Shown piece by piece: positions 27,211 through 36,173 of a stretch of DNA of 64,000 bases. A program made the position numbers and the translations under genes. The first letter of the stretch is position 1; the number at the start of each line of letters is the position of its first letter. Origin of the DNA: Flexibacter flexilis DSM 6793 (GTDB lineage Bacteria > Bacteroidota > Bacteroidia > Cytophagales > Flexibacteraceae); assembly GCF_900112255.1 (NCBI RefSeq), contig NZ_FOLE01000003.1:248001-312000 (forward strand). Direction: 5' to 3'. The notes beneath the pieces were generated by a model, which ran no database searches, was not told the DNA's origin, and saw only the letters and a program-made list of their open reading frames with translations.

Positions 27211-27336
27211 TGTATAGTTAATAAATTAACCAATAATTTGATTTGCTAAAATCAACTTTATAGTTTTATTATAACTGTATTGTTGCTATATTTAAAATTG
27301 TATAGTTGTTTTTTATTTTAAAGCATTCTACCTTTG
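27211..27336 (+). promoter_or_regulatory. Promoter and candidate operators of the toxin-antitoxin operon
   Basis: TTG (27306-27308), 20 bp, then TACCTTTG (27329-27336) forms a plausible promoter 26 bp before the toxin gene. TATAGTT recurs in direct orientation at 27213, 27259 and 27301 (twice as TGTATAGTT), and AACTGTAT lies in inverse at 27273-27280. These may be autoregulatory binding sites for the HTH antitoxin. Confidence 0.5.
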
Positions 27337-27361
27337 TGTACAGTTAATCAAAGAAAAGAGA

Positions 27362-27757
27362 ATGGTGACAGAAGAAGATGTTAATTGTTTTTTGAGAGAA
27401 TTTAAAGAAAAGATGAAGATTTATGAAGTGTTATTTATTAATAGGGAGAAGAACACTAATACGTTATTAGCCTTAGAAATTACACCTAATAAACGAATAG
27501 AAATACTAAAAGCATTACAAGCTAAAGATTATAGCGAGGGCCCAAAGCCAGAAATATTGTATAATGGGGCTGATATGTGGGTATTTGGCTACTTGCTAAA
27601 AAAGAAAGAAATTTATATTAAGATTACTATGGGACAGACCAATAACCCAGTAATCTGTATTTCATTTCATATAGCTGAGCATAAAATGTCTTATCCTTTT
27701 AAAACCAATAAGCACAATGAAAAGTCCAATCACAGGCAAAGAAATGACATTGATTAA
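27362..27757 (+). CDS. MqsR-like toxin of a type II toxin-antitoxin pair
   Basis: 131 residues, cytoplasmic. The core DYSEGPKPE, then ADMWVFGYLL, EIYIKI and CISFHIAEHKMSYPF follow the beta-strand pattern of Bacteroidota MqsR-like toxins, which are RelE-fold ribonucleases that cut mRNA. The Tyr of EIYIKI corresponds by position to the functionally important Tyr of E. coli MqsR; the other E. coli catalytic residues are not obviously kept. The last 41 bp overlap the antitoxin gene, the tight coupling expected of a toxin-first pair. The tail (NEKSNHRQRNDID) is an effect of this overlap. Confidence 0.7.
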   Translation: MVTEEDVNCFLREFKEKMKIYEVLFINREKNTNTLLALEITPNKRIEILKALQAKDYSEGPKPEILYNGADMWVFGYLLKKKEIYIKITMGQTNNPVICISFHIAEHKMSYPFKTNKHNEKSNHRQRNDID

Positions 27758-28718
27758 GGAGAAAAAGTCAATGAATTTCAGGAAAGAAACCTTTGAGGTT
27801 ATTTTCCATTATTATAAATGTGAAGACAGTGGAGAAACATTCACAACCACGGCATTAGATAATTTGAATATAAGTCAAGTATACAATCAGTATAGAGACA
27901 AACATAATATTCCATTTCCTGAAGAAATAAAAAAAATCAGAGAAAAATATGGTGTTTCGGCAACTAAAATGTCTGAAATCTTAGGGTTTGGAGTAAACAC
28001 ATACAGGCAATATGAAGCAGGTGAGATACCAAGTTCCGCCAATGCAAGATTGATACAAGTGGTGAATGAGCCAGAACAGTTTATTTCTATGCTAAAATTA
28101 TGTGATACATTCGATGACAAACAAAAAGAAAAATATATCAATAAAGCGTTGTCTTTGCTTGAATATCAGAATAGAGAAAGTTTTGCCAGTCTTAAAAACT
28201 ATCTGCTCGGAGAGCATTTAGCCGATATTTATTCTGGATATAAAAATCCTAATCTTAATAAGTTTGCAGAGATGGTGATTTATTTTGCGGATAAGACTCA
28301 GCCATTTAAAACAAAGATGAACAAGCTCTTATTTTATGCAGATTTTTTAATGTTCAAACAAACATGCTTTTCGATTAGTGGTATAAGATACAAAGCGAGA
28401 GAGATGGGGCCAGTTCCTTATAACTTTCAAAGTATATTTGAATACTTAACCACTAATGGATACCTTGATATTTCTTATGTTCAGTTTAATCAAGGATATG
28501 TTGGCGAGCAATTTAGTTGTAGAAAGGATAGAAAATTTAATGCAGATTTATTCTCAGAAGAAGAGTTAAATGTCTTGGAAAAAGTTGCGTCATTTTTTAA
28601 ATCCACAAAAACTAACGAAATTATAGAGTTTAGTCATAAAGAAAAAGCATGGATTAATAATATAAAAAACAAAGATATTATTAGCTATGAGTACGCCTTT
28701 GAGCTTTCAGAAATTTAA
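27717..28718 (+). CDS. Antitoxin: degenerate MqsA-type N terminus, HTH and Panacea (DUF4065/SocA-like) domain
   Basis: 333 residues. Residues 1-50 look like an MqsA zinc-binding domain (SPITGKEM to KCEDSGETFTTTALD) but keep only one Cys, so zinc binding is probably lost. An HTH_XRE-like domain (about 65-115) contains VSATKMSEILGFGVNTYRQYEAGEIPS. The C-terminal part (about 165-310) has KMNKLLFYADFL and AREMGPVPYNFQSIFEYL, hallmarks of the Panacea/DUF4065 domain, which neutralises many unrelated toxins. Likely binds the upstream toxin and represses the operon through the HTH. Confidence 0.85.
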   Translation: MKSPITGKEMTLIKEKKSMNFRKETFEVIFHYYKCEDSGETFTTTALDNLNISQVYNQYRDKHNIPFPEEIKKIREKYGVSATKMSEILGFGVNTYRQYEAGEIPSSANARLIQVVNEPEQFISMLKLCDTFDDKQKEKYINKALSLLEYQNRESFASLKNYLLGEHLADIYSGYKNPNLNKFAEMVIYFADKTQPFKTKMNKLLFYADFLMFKQTCFSISGIRYKAREMGPVPYNFQSIFEYLTTNGYLDISYVQFNQGYVGEQFSCRKDRKFNADLFSEEELNVLEKVASFFKSTKTNEIIEFSHKEKAWINNIKNKDIISYEYAFELSEI

Positions 28719-28777
28719 CTATCTTCGCAACATACAGCTATTTTGTTGTTTATATAAATATTTGATATTCAATACAA

Positions 28778-29644
28778 ATGGAAGCATTTTACATCATGTT
28801 GGCGGGTTCTTTGGTGGCCGTATCGTGTGCGCTGTTGGGCTGCTTTTTGGTGTTGCGCCGTATGGCCATGATTGGCGATGCTATTTCTCACGCGATTTTG
28901 CCAGGCATTGTGGCGGCTTTTTTGCTTTCTGGCCACCGCGATTCTATCACGATGCTGTTGGGTGCGGGACTTATCGGAATTTTCAGTACGTTTCTGATAG
29001 AATTTTTTCATAACACAGCCAAACTACAAACCGATGCTGCCATTGGCGTTACGTTTACGTGGCTTTTTGCGGCGGGGGTTATCCTGATTTCGGTTTTTGC
29101 GGGACAAATTGATTTGGATCAAGACTGCGTCCTGTACGGCGAAATCGCGTATATCCCGCTGGATTTGTGGTGGCTCGATCCCCAGACGCACATGGGGCCG
29201 CGTGTGGTTTGGGTGATGGCTGGGCTGCTGGCTTTGATTATTGCTTTTGTTTATTTTTTCTACAAACAATTGTTTATCACCACTTTTGACCCTGCGTACG
29301 CTGTGGCGATGGGCATTTCGGCTACACTTTGGCATTATCTTTTGATGGGGGCGGTTTCGCTGACGACGGTGGTAGCGTTTGAAGCGGTCGGGGCGATTCT
29401 GGTGGTGGCTTTGCTGGTCGTGCCTGCGGCAAGTGCTTATTTGCTTACCGAAAGTTTGCCCAAAATGCTTTGGTTGGCTGCTTTTTTTGGGGTGGTTTCG
29501 GCGGTTGGCGGTTACTACTTGGCCGTTTGGATAGATGGCTCTATTGCGGGGGCGATGTCGGTGGTGGCTGGGCTGTGTTTTGTGGCGGCTTTTGGCCTGA
29601 GCAAACTACAACGCCAACAGGCAACCCAAGCGCAAGTGGCCTAA
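28778..29644 (+). CDS. Metal ABC transporter permease (ZnuB/MntB type)
   Basis: 288-residue integral membrane protein with eight or so hydrophobic helices. It has the ABC-3 family segments LGCFLVLRRMAMIGDAISHAILPG and DPAYAVAMGI, and the late VVAFEAVGAILVVALLVVPAASAYLL. Transports Zn2+, Mn2+ or Fe2+ together with an ATPase and a binding protein, but neither is encoded next to it. Codon 1 is the ATG at 28778. It lies 59 bp after the antitoxin gene and converges on the OmpA gene with only 6 bp between stops, with no hairpin between them. Confidence 0.88.
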   Translation: MEAFYIMLAGSLVAVSCALLGCFLVLRRMAMIGDAISHAILPGIVAAFLLSGHRDSITMLLGAGLIGIFSTFLIEFFHNTAKLQTDAAIGVTFTWLFAAGVILISVFAGQIDLDQDCVLYGEIAYIPLDLWWLDPQTHMGPRVVWVMAGLLALIIAFVYFFYKQLFITTFDPAYAVAMGISATLWHYLLMGAVSLTTVVAFEAVGAILVVALLVVPAASAYLLTESLPKMLWLAAFFGVVSAVGGYYLAVWIDGSIAGAMSVVAGLCFVAAFGLSKLQRQQATQAQVA

Positions 29645-29650
29645 TTCATT

Positions 29651-31189
29651 TTACAATTTTCTAATAACAAAATTTACACGCCTGTTTTTGGCTCGGCCTT
29701 CTTCTGTGCTGTTTGGCGCGATGGGTTGGCTGCTGCCCGCACCGCGTGCGGCTACTTTTTCGGCAGGAATTTGTTTTTGTTGGATTAAAAAATCTGCAAC
29801 GGCTTTGGCTCTTTTATCCGCCAAAATTAAATTATCGGATACATTTCCTGTACTGTCTGTATGTCCAATTATTTCTATATGAATAGCTGAATTAGTGCGA
29901 AACAGCGCGGCCAAACGCTCCAGTGCTGGCAAAGAACTTGGCAAAATATCAGATTTATTTACCTCAAAAAATAAATTGTCAATAGTCAAATCGCTGCCTT
30001 TTTGCAATGGCGTGAGTTCCAGATTTTTTTCAATAAAAGAATGGCTGCGCATTTCTACTTTAGTCAAATCCAAATGCGCCGACGAAGCCCAAAAATTTGG
30101 CTTTTGTGCCCAAATCGCATATTCGTAGCCATAAGCCATCGCAATGTTATAAGAGCCGTCCGCCGCCGCAGGTACTTGTATGTGAGAGCCATCGGGCAAA
30201 ATTTGGTAAAAAATTTGCGCTGCTACAGATTCTTTGGTTTGGGAGTTGAGCACCTTGCCCGAAACGGTCAGCACGGCGGTAGGTTTTGCCCAATCGGGTA
30301 GCCAAACTTGCACAATGTCGCTGGTGTGGCCTTCGTCTGGGCGGTACACGGACATATACGCGTAGTCGGTGGTGGTGGTTGGCATCGAAAAAAATAATTC
30401 GCTGGCCGCCGAGTTGATGCGCTTGCCTAAATTTTGGGGTTTGCTCCAGTGCTGCCACGTGTTGTCTTTGCGTTGGCTCATGTAAATATCCAGTTGCCCG
30501 AAACCGTTGGGGCGGTTGCTGGCAAAATACAACGTCTGTTCGTCGGCGGCCAAAAAGGGCGTATCTTCCACAAAATCAGGCGTATTAATGTCTTCTCCCA
30601 AGCTGATGGGTTTTGTCCAATGCCCCGTAGTGTCTTTGAAAGTTACATACAAATCAGCGTCGCCCGCGCCCGCGCCCGCTTTTTCACTAAAACCCATTAC
30701 TAATATAGTGCCGTCTGCCGACAGTGAAGCCGAACTATGTTGGCCGCGTTGCAAATGGGTGTAATCAGGAATTTGGAGCATTTCGGTGACACCCCAGCCG
30801 TCGGGGGTGCGTTTGGCTACTGACCAACCTACACCAATATATTTCCCATTTTGATACGCGCCTCTGACCAAAATCTGTTTGCCTTGCGGAAATACAGCCT
30901 GCACGCTGTTTGCCCATTCGTCGTTGAGGGGTGCGGCGGCGTGCTTTGCTTTCGTCCAAGTGCCTTGTGCATTTTTGGTCGAAAACCAAATGTCCATGTC
31001 GGTTTCGCCTGTGGCAATATTGTCGGGGTGGTGGGTTCGGGAAAAAAATAGTGTATTATCGTCGGGACTGATGCAAGGAGTAAGTTCTGGATAGGAAGTG
31101 TTGATTTTATTCGATAATAACTCAACTCTTTGAGAATAGGAATGTATTGTTATTAAAATAAAAAAACAGAGCAATGTTTTTATTTTCAT
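29651..31189 (-). CDS. OmpA-family outer membrane protein with PD40 propeller
   Basis: 512 residues with a Sec signal peptide (about 1-19). The N-terminal two thirds hold WD40-like PD40 beta-propeller blades (PELTPCISPDDNTLFFSR, DTPFLAADEQTLYFASNR). A short carboxypeptidase-regulatory-like segment follows (about 315-385). The C-terminal OmpA domain (about 400-512) has IEIIGHTDSTG and GAGSSQPIAPN..EEGRAKNRRV, which bind peptidoglycan. Proteins of this build are common in Bacteroidota envelopes and sometimes gliding or T9SS-related; no such neighbours are seen here. Confidence 0.9.
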   Translation of the reverse strand: MKIKTLLCFFILITIHSYSQRVELLSNKINTSYPELTPCISPDDNTLFFSRTHHPDNIATGETDMDIWFSTKNAQGTWTKAKHAAAPLNDEWANSVQAVFPQGKQILVRGAYQNGKYIGVGWSVAKRTPDGWGVTEMLQIPDYTHLQRGQHSSASLSADGTILVMGFSEKAGAGAGDADLYVTFKDTTGHWTKPISLGEDINTPDFVEDTPFLAADEQTLYFASNRPNGFGQLDIYMSQRKDNTWQHWSKPQNLGKRINSAASELFFSMPTTTTDYAYMSVYRPDEGHTSDIVQVWLPDWAKPTAVLTVSGKVLNSQTKESVAAQIFYQILPDGSHIQVPAAADGSYNIAMAYGYEYAIWAQKPNFWASSAHLDLTKVEMRSHSFIEKNLELTPLQKGSDLTIDNLFFEVNKSDILPSSLPALERLAALFRTNSAIHIEIIGHTDSTGNVSDNLILADKRAKAVADFLIQQKQIPAEKVAARGAGSSQPIAPNSTEEGRAKNRRVNFVIRKL

Positions 31190-31394
31190 ATGGATCTAGC
31201 TAATAGTATGTGTTTGAATGATTGCCTTTTTTTAGATAAAATCACTGTTTTTTCATGAAAAATAAATAATAACATGGATTAGCAAAAAGCACGCCAATAA
31301 TTATCAAATATATACATTTTTTCGATAAAAAATATTTGAAAACCAAATAAAGTAGTTGTTAATTAAAAAAATACCAAATAAAAAAGGTGTAAAA

Positions 31395-31425
31395 TTTGCG
31401 TTTTTGAAAGATACGCTTAATTTTG
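31395..31425 (+). promoter_or_regulatory. susC promoter
   Basis: TTTG (31395-31398), 19 bp, TAATTTTG (31418-31425): an exact fit to the Bacteroidota sigma-A-type -33/-7 promoter, 36 bp before the susC start. Confidence 0.8.
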
Positions 31426-31461
31426 TTGACTAAGTTTAACCTTTAATTTTATTTGTTCATT

Positions 31462-34400
31462 ATGAAAAAAACTCTACTCATTAGCTTTGTGCTGATGGTT
31501 GCGGTGCTAACCAGTGTGCTAGCACAAGTGACCAAAACGGTTACGGGTAAGGTTACGTCGGCTCTTGACGGGTCGCCGCTACCTGGCGTAAATGTAGTGG
31601 TAAAAGGTACAACACAAGGTGTTATATCTGATGTCGATGGTAAGTATTCTATTGAAGTACCAAGTGTGGGTGGGACACTGGTATTCTCCTTTGTGGGGAT
31701 GAATACGTCTGAAGTTGCTGTTGGAGACAACGCAACCATTAATTTGGCAATGGAAACAGACATTGCTCAATTATCAGAAGTTGTAGTAACGGCTTTAGGC
31801 ATAGAGCGCGAAAAACGCTCAGTAGGCTATGCTGTTACACAAGTAGGAGGCTCACAACTTACCAATTCCCGTGAAACCAATATGGTGCAAGCCCTTGCTG
31901 GTAAAGTGGCAGGCGTACAAGTAATGGGTGGCGGTGGTACGCCAGGTGCATCGAGTAAAATCATTTTGCGTGGTAATAAATCGTTCGGAGATAATCAACC
32001 ATTATTTGTAATTGACGGTATACCAATGGATAATAGTACTGATGCATCTAATGCAGGAGATAATCCTTACGAGCCAACGTTAGAGCAAGTAAACTATTCA
32101 AACCGCGCTGTTGATATCAACCCTAATGACATCGAAAGCATGACCGTATTGAAAGGGCCTGCTGCCGCAGCTCTTTATGGTGTACGTGGCGGTAATGGTG
32201 TCATTATGATTACTACTAAAAAAGGTAAATTTGGCCAAAAAACACGCGTAGATATTAACTCAAGCATAGATTTTAGCCAAGTAAATAAGCTGCCTGATTT
32301 GCAAACTACTTATGGACAATCAGATGGTTCTCCACAATCGTGGGGGGCTAAGAATACCCAAGCTGGTGTAAATAATGCTGAAAAATTCTTTAAAACAGGT
32401 GTTACAACTTCTAATGATGTTGCCATTACATCTGGTACGGAGAAAAATTCATATCGTCTGTCGGTAGGGCATTTACATCAGGATGGTATCATTCCTACAA
32501 CAAACTTTAGCCGTTTTACTGCACGTCTAACTGCACAATCAGAATTAAGAAAAGATTTGACAGCCTCTACTACAGTTTCCTTCACCAATTCTGGCGGTCG
32601 TCGTGCACAACAAGGCAGTAATGCATCAGGTGTGATGCTAAGTTTACTTCGTGCGCCAAGTAGCTTTGATTTACTAGATGCTTACAATCATCCTAATGCA
32701 GATGGGTCTCAAAATAATTACTGGGCTGGTTATGATAATACATATTGGAGTTTACATCATAATCCATTTAAAGATAATAACAAGCGCTTAATTGGTAATA
32801 TCTCTTTAAATTATACTCCAATGGATTGGTTAAAAGTTACTTATCGTCTTGGGCTTGATAATTATACTGATTATCGCCGTGGTATTTATGACATTGGTGC
32901 GCATAACAGTGCTGAAGTTGCAAATGGCCAAATAACAGAAAACTATAAACGGCACTTAGAGATATATTCTGATTTGATTATTTCTGCTAATAAGGAGTTT
33001 ACTGAAAAAATACATGGATCTCTTTCCTTGGGTAATAACATCAACCAAAGAGAAAATTCGGATTTGTATTCAAGGGGCAGAGGTTTTTCTATTGATAACT
33101 TCTTTAATATGAATAATGCTGCCAGTTTTTATTCTTCACAATATGATGAACGTATAAGAAGTGCTGCATTCTTTTATGATGGTAATATTTCTTATAATAA
33201 TATGTTATTCATAGGTTCTACTGGTCGTCAGGAATATTCTTCAACATTTGGCCCTAACCGTCGCCATTTCTTCTTTGCTTCTGCAACAGGTTCATTTGTT
33301 TTTACAGAGTTAGAGGCAATTAAAAATTCTAATATTACTAATTTTGGTAAACTACGTCTATCGTATGCGCGTTCTGCTAATACGCCAAGTGCATATGATT
33401 GGATTAAGTATCCATACAAGCAACCAAGTTTTGCTGATGGTTATACAAATGGATTTTCATTGCCTTACTTGGGTACAAATGGCTATGGTCATTCAAATAC
33501 TATTGGTAACCCTGATTTGAAGCCAGAGTTTACGGCAGGTCCAGAAGTAGGTTTAGAAGTCAATTTCTTAAAAGATCGCATCAAAGCGGATGTTACATAC
33601 TACAACCAAAAAACAACAGATATTATTTTAGAGAGTCCAGCATCTCCAAGTTCTGGTTATACTGCTAAGTTAAGCAATGCTGCTACTATTGTAAACAAGG
33701 GTTGGGAAATTTCGCTTTCAGGTACTCCTGTGAAAACTAAGGATTTTGACTGGACAATTGATGTAAACTATACGCGTAATAGAAATGAAGTAACTGCTTT
33801 AGCTAAAGGTGTTTCTGAGCAAGAACTTGCTTCTGGTTTTGAAGATGCTCGTATTTTTGCTATTGTGGGTAAACCTTATGGTTCAATCTATGGTACTAAA
33901 TGGCAACGTGATAGCAATGGCAAAATCATTGTAGGTGCAAATGGACGCCCTTTGAAGACTACTACTCTATATGACTTAGGGAATCCTTATCCTGATTTTA
34001 TCATGGGTATCCGTAATACATTCACTTACAAAGATTTTAAACTTTCTGCACTTCTAGATATTCACCAAGGCGGTAAAATGTGGAATGGTACAAATGCTCG
34101 CTTGAACCGTTTTGGCGTTTCTGCTGCTTCTGCATCAGTTGACCGTAGCCAAATGATGGTAGTAGATGGAGTGAAAGAAGATGGTAGTAAAAACGATATC
34201 CAAATTACTCCACAAGAGTACTATACTTATTATAAAGGTGATTTGGGTGCGGTAGAGGAGAACGTACAAGATATTTCTTGGGTTCGTTTGCGTGAAGTGT
34301 CTTTAGGATATACTATCAGAAAAATCAAGTATGTACAAGCAGTTGATATTACTTTCACTGGTCGGAACTTGTGGTTGAAGTCTAATTATGTAGGTATGGA

Positions 34401-34506
34401 TCCTGAAACAAGCCTTACTGGTGCTGGTTCTAACTACAACGGTATTGACTGGTTTGGTATGCCAAATACTAAATCATACAATATAGCACTTCATATTACC
34501 TTATAA
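31462..34506 (+). CDS. SusC/RagA-family TonB-dependent outer membrane transporter
   Basis: 1014 residues. Signal peptide (MKKTLLISFVLMVAVLTSVLA), carboxypeptidase-regulatory-like domain (about 25-105, VTGKVTSALDGSPLPGVNVVVKG), TonB plug (about 110-235, SVGYAVTQV, PLFVIDGIPMDN, AAALYGVRGGNGVIMITTKKG), then a 22-strand barrel ending in an aromatic-rich last strand. Start set at 31462 because MKKT begins a clean signal peptide; the frame opens 9 bp earlier. Forms a complex with the SusD-like lipoprotein encoded 31 bp downstream to import a ligand. No glycosidase, sulfatase or regulator is attached to the pair, so the substrate is unknown and need not be a glycan. Confidence 0.95.
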   Translation: MKKTLLISFVLMVAVLTSVLAQVTKTVTGKVTSALDGSPLPGVNVVVKGTTQGVISDVDGKYSIEVPSVGGTLVFSFVGMNTSEVAVGDNATINLAMETDIAQLSEVVVTALGIEREKRSVGYAVTQVGGSQLTNSRETNMVQALAGKVAGVQVMGGGGTPGASSKIILRGNKSFGDNQPLFVIDGIPMDNSTDASNAGDNPYEPTLEQVNYSNRAVDINPNDIESMTVLKGPAAAALYGVRGGNGVIMITTKKGKFGQKTRVDINSSIDFSQVNKLPDLQTTYGQSDGSPQSWGAKNTQAGVNNAEKFFKTGVTTSNDVAITSGTEKNSYRLSVGHLHQDGIIPTTNFSRFTARLTAQSELRKDLTASTTVSFTNSGGRRAQQGSNASGVMLSLLRAPSSFDLLDAYNHPNADGSQNNYWAGYDNTYWSLHHNPFKDNNKRLIGNISLNYTPMDWLKVTYRLGLDNYTDYRRGIYDIGAHNSAEVANGQITENYKRHLEIYSDLIISANKEFTEKIHGSLSLGNNINQRENSDLYSRGRGFSIDNFFNMNNAASFYSSQYDERIRSAAFFYDGNISYNNMLFIGSTGRQEYSSTFGPNRRHFFFASATGSFVFTELEAIKNSNITNFGKLRLSYARSANTPSAYDWIKYPYKQPSFADGYTNGFSLPYLGTNGYGHSNTIGNPDLKPEFTAGPEVGLEVNFLKDRIKADVTYYNQKTTDIILESPASPSSGYTAKLSNAATIVNKGWEISLSGTPVKTKDFDWTIDVNYTRNRNEVTALAKGVSEQELASGFEDARIFAIVGKPYGSIYGTKWQRDSNGKIIVGANGRPLKTTTLYDLGNPYPDFIMGIRNTFTYKDFKLSALLDIHQGGKMWNGTNARLNRFGVSAASASVDRSQMMVVDGVKEDGSKNDIQITPQEYYTYYKGDLGAVEENVQDISWVRLREVSLGYTIRKIKYVQAVDITFTGRNLWLKSNYVGMDPETSLTGAGSNYNGIDWFGMPNTKSYNIALHITL

Positions 34507-34537
34507 TTTATTGTTGAATTCATAATCTTAATATAAT

Positions 34538-35914
34538 ATGAAAAAAATATCATTATTCCTATTGGCTGCTGGGCTAATTGGTATGCAAAGTTGTAATGAC
34601 TTTGTGAGCAAAGATGACATAAGCCCAAATACGCCAACTCACGCTACTTTAGCGACACTTACCCCTGTATGCGAACTGTCTATATTTGCTGTTTATACAG
34701 GTCAGTTGACGCGTAGTGCTTCTATGTTTGTACAACACACAGAAGGTACAGATGGTCAAATGGTGGATTTTGCTCGTTATCAAATATCTGAATCAGATAT
34801 TACCAACGACTGGAATACAATTTATTCTTCTGGTATCGTGAACACCAAACAATTGATTCTGGACGCAACTGCTCAAAAAGCACCTTATTATGCTGGTATA
34901 GGCAAGGTGCTACAAGCGATGCTTTATGGTGTTGCTACGGATTATTGGGGTGATATACCAACTACAGAAGCAGGTTTAGGTTTAGAAAATTTACAACCTA
35001 AATACGAAAAACAAGAAGTTGTTATTCAACAAATTCAGGATTTGCTCTCTGATGCGATAAAGGATTTTAAAACAAGCGAAGATGAAAATGCTTTATTGCC
35101 AGGTGGTGAGGACTATATGCACAAAGGTGATCCTGAAGCTTGGAAAAAAGCCGCATGGTTATTGAAAGCTCGTTATGCCAATAGATTAAGTAAAAAGGAT
35201 AAAGTAGGCTCTGCTACTAATGCTTTAGCTTATCTTGATAGTGCTGCTGCTATTAGTGCTACTTATGAAACAAAGGCTATATTTAGTGAGGATGGTAATT
35301 CTTTAAATCCTTGGTATGCTTTTGATGAAAATAGAACAGGTTATATTAGTGCAAGTGCAACATTGGTTGATACATTAAAAGGACTTAGCGATCCTCGTTT
35401 GCCTTTCTATTTTAGCAAAAATAAAGATGATGTTTATATTGGAGCTCCTGTAGGTATTGCAAAAGCAGGAAAATATTCTACAGTTGGTGATTTTTATAAA
35501 GGCAACTCACTTCCGCTCATTACTGAAGAAGAGGCTTTGTTTATTGAGGCAGAGGCCGCACTTCGTCAAAATGATGATGCCACTGCACAAAGTGCTTATT
35601 CAAGTGCTATTGTTACAGCTCTAAATCGTTTCGGAATTTCGGATGCTGCCTATGTAGCTGCTCACGGAACATTGTCTGGAACTACTGATGAGAAAAAAGC
35701 TCAAATCATGTTCCAAAAATGGATTGCAATGTACACCCAACCTGAAGTTTGGGCCGATTGGCGTAGAACAGGATTGCCTGCAATTACTCCAAATCCAAAG
35801 GCTGATAAAGCAATTCCTCGTAGATACCCGACCACTGTTGATGAACGTGTATATAATCCATATGCAACAGTGGTATCTAATAGTACTGATCCCGTTTGGT
35901 GGGACGCTCAATAA
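34538..35914 (+). CDS. SusD/RagB-family outer-membrane lipoprotein
   Basis: 458 residues. The lipobox GMQSC puts the acylated Cys at residue 19. The helical, TPR-rich body fits the SusD-like_2 group: LQAMLYGVATDYWGDIP, ARYANRLSK, LITEEEALFIEAEAALR and near the end QPEVWADWRRTGLP. It caps the SusC-like barrel and binds the imported ligand. Cotranscribed with susC; the pair ends at an intrinsic terminator. Confidence 0.93.
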   Translation: MKKISLFLLAAGLIGMQSCNDFVSKDDISPNTPTHATLATLTPVCELSIFAVYTGQLTRSASMFVQHTEGTDGQMVDFARYQISESDITNDWNTIYSSGIVNTKQLILDATAQKAPYYAGIGKVLQAMLYGVATDYWGDIPTTEAGLGLENLQPKYEKQEVVIQQIQDLLSDAIKDFKTSEDENALLPGGEDYMHKGDPEAWKKAAWLLKARYANRLSKKDKVGSATNALAYLDSAAAISATYETKAIFSEDGNSLNPWYAFDENRTGYISASATLVDTLKGLSDPRLPFYFSKNKDDVYIGAPVGIAKAGKYSTVGDFYKGNSLPLITEEEALFIEAEAALRQNDDATAQSAYSSAIVTALNRFGISDAAYVAAHGTLSGTTDEKKAQIMFQKWIAMYTQPEVWADWRRTGLPAITPNPKADKAIPRRYPTTVDERVYNPYATVVSNSTDPVWWDAQ

Positions 35915-35936
35915 TCTACTGATGTAGTTGAACTAT

Positions 35937-35975
35937 AAAAAAAACCTGCTTCTCTACGGAGAGGCAGGTTTTTTT
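35937..35975 (+). terminator. Intrinsic terminator of susCD
   Basis: AAAAAACCTGC and GCAGGTTTTTT pair with an inner TCTC/GAGA stem around TACG, followed by a T-run. Confidence 0.92.
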
Positions 35976-36052
35976 TATTTTCTAAAAATATATAAGATTC
36001 TTTATACAGAAATTTCGCGGCAATCTTTCGCGCGATTCATTCCCACAACATA

Positions 36053-36083
36053 TTTGGTATGTACGCTAATTTAGGTAATTTTG
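36053..36083 (+). promoter_or_regulatory. gcvP promoter
   Basis: TTTG (36053-36056), 19 bp, TAATTTTG (36076-36083), identical in sequence and spacing to the susC promoter. The 5' UTR is only about 85 nt, too short for a glycine riboswitch. Confidence 0.75.
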
Positions 36084-36173
36084 TAGGGCATTACAGCAAG
36101 CTGATACACCAAAACCAAAGGCTGTTTTGTGTCGCAAAACCTATCAACATTTTTCCTACATTCATAAGTAGTT

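Noticed and set aside
36084-36173. Glycine riboswitch before gcvP
   Set aside because: The leader after the mapped-by-sequence promoter is only about 85 nt and lacks the paired aptamer hairpins.
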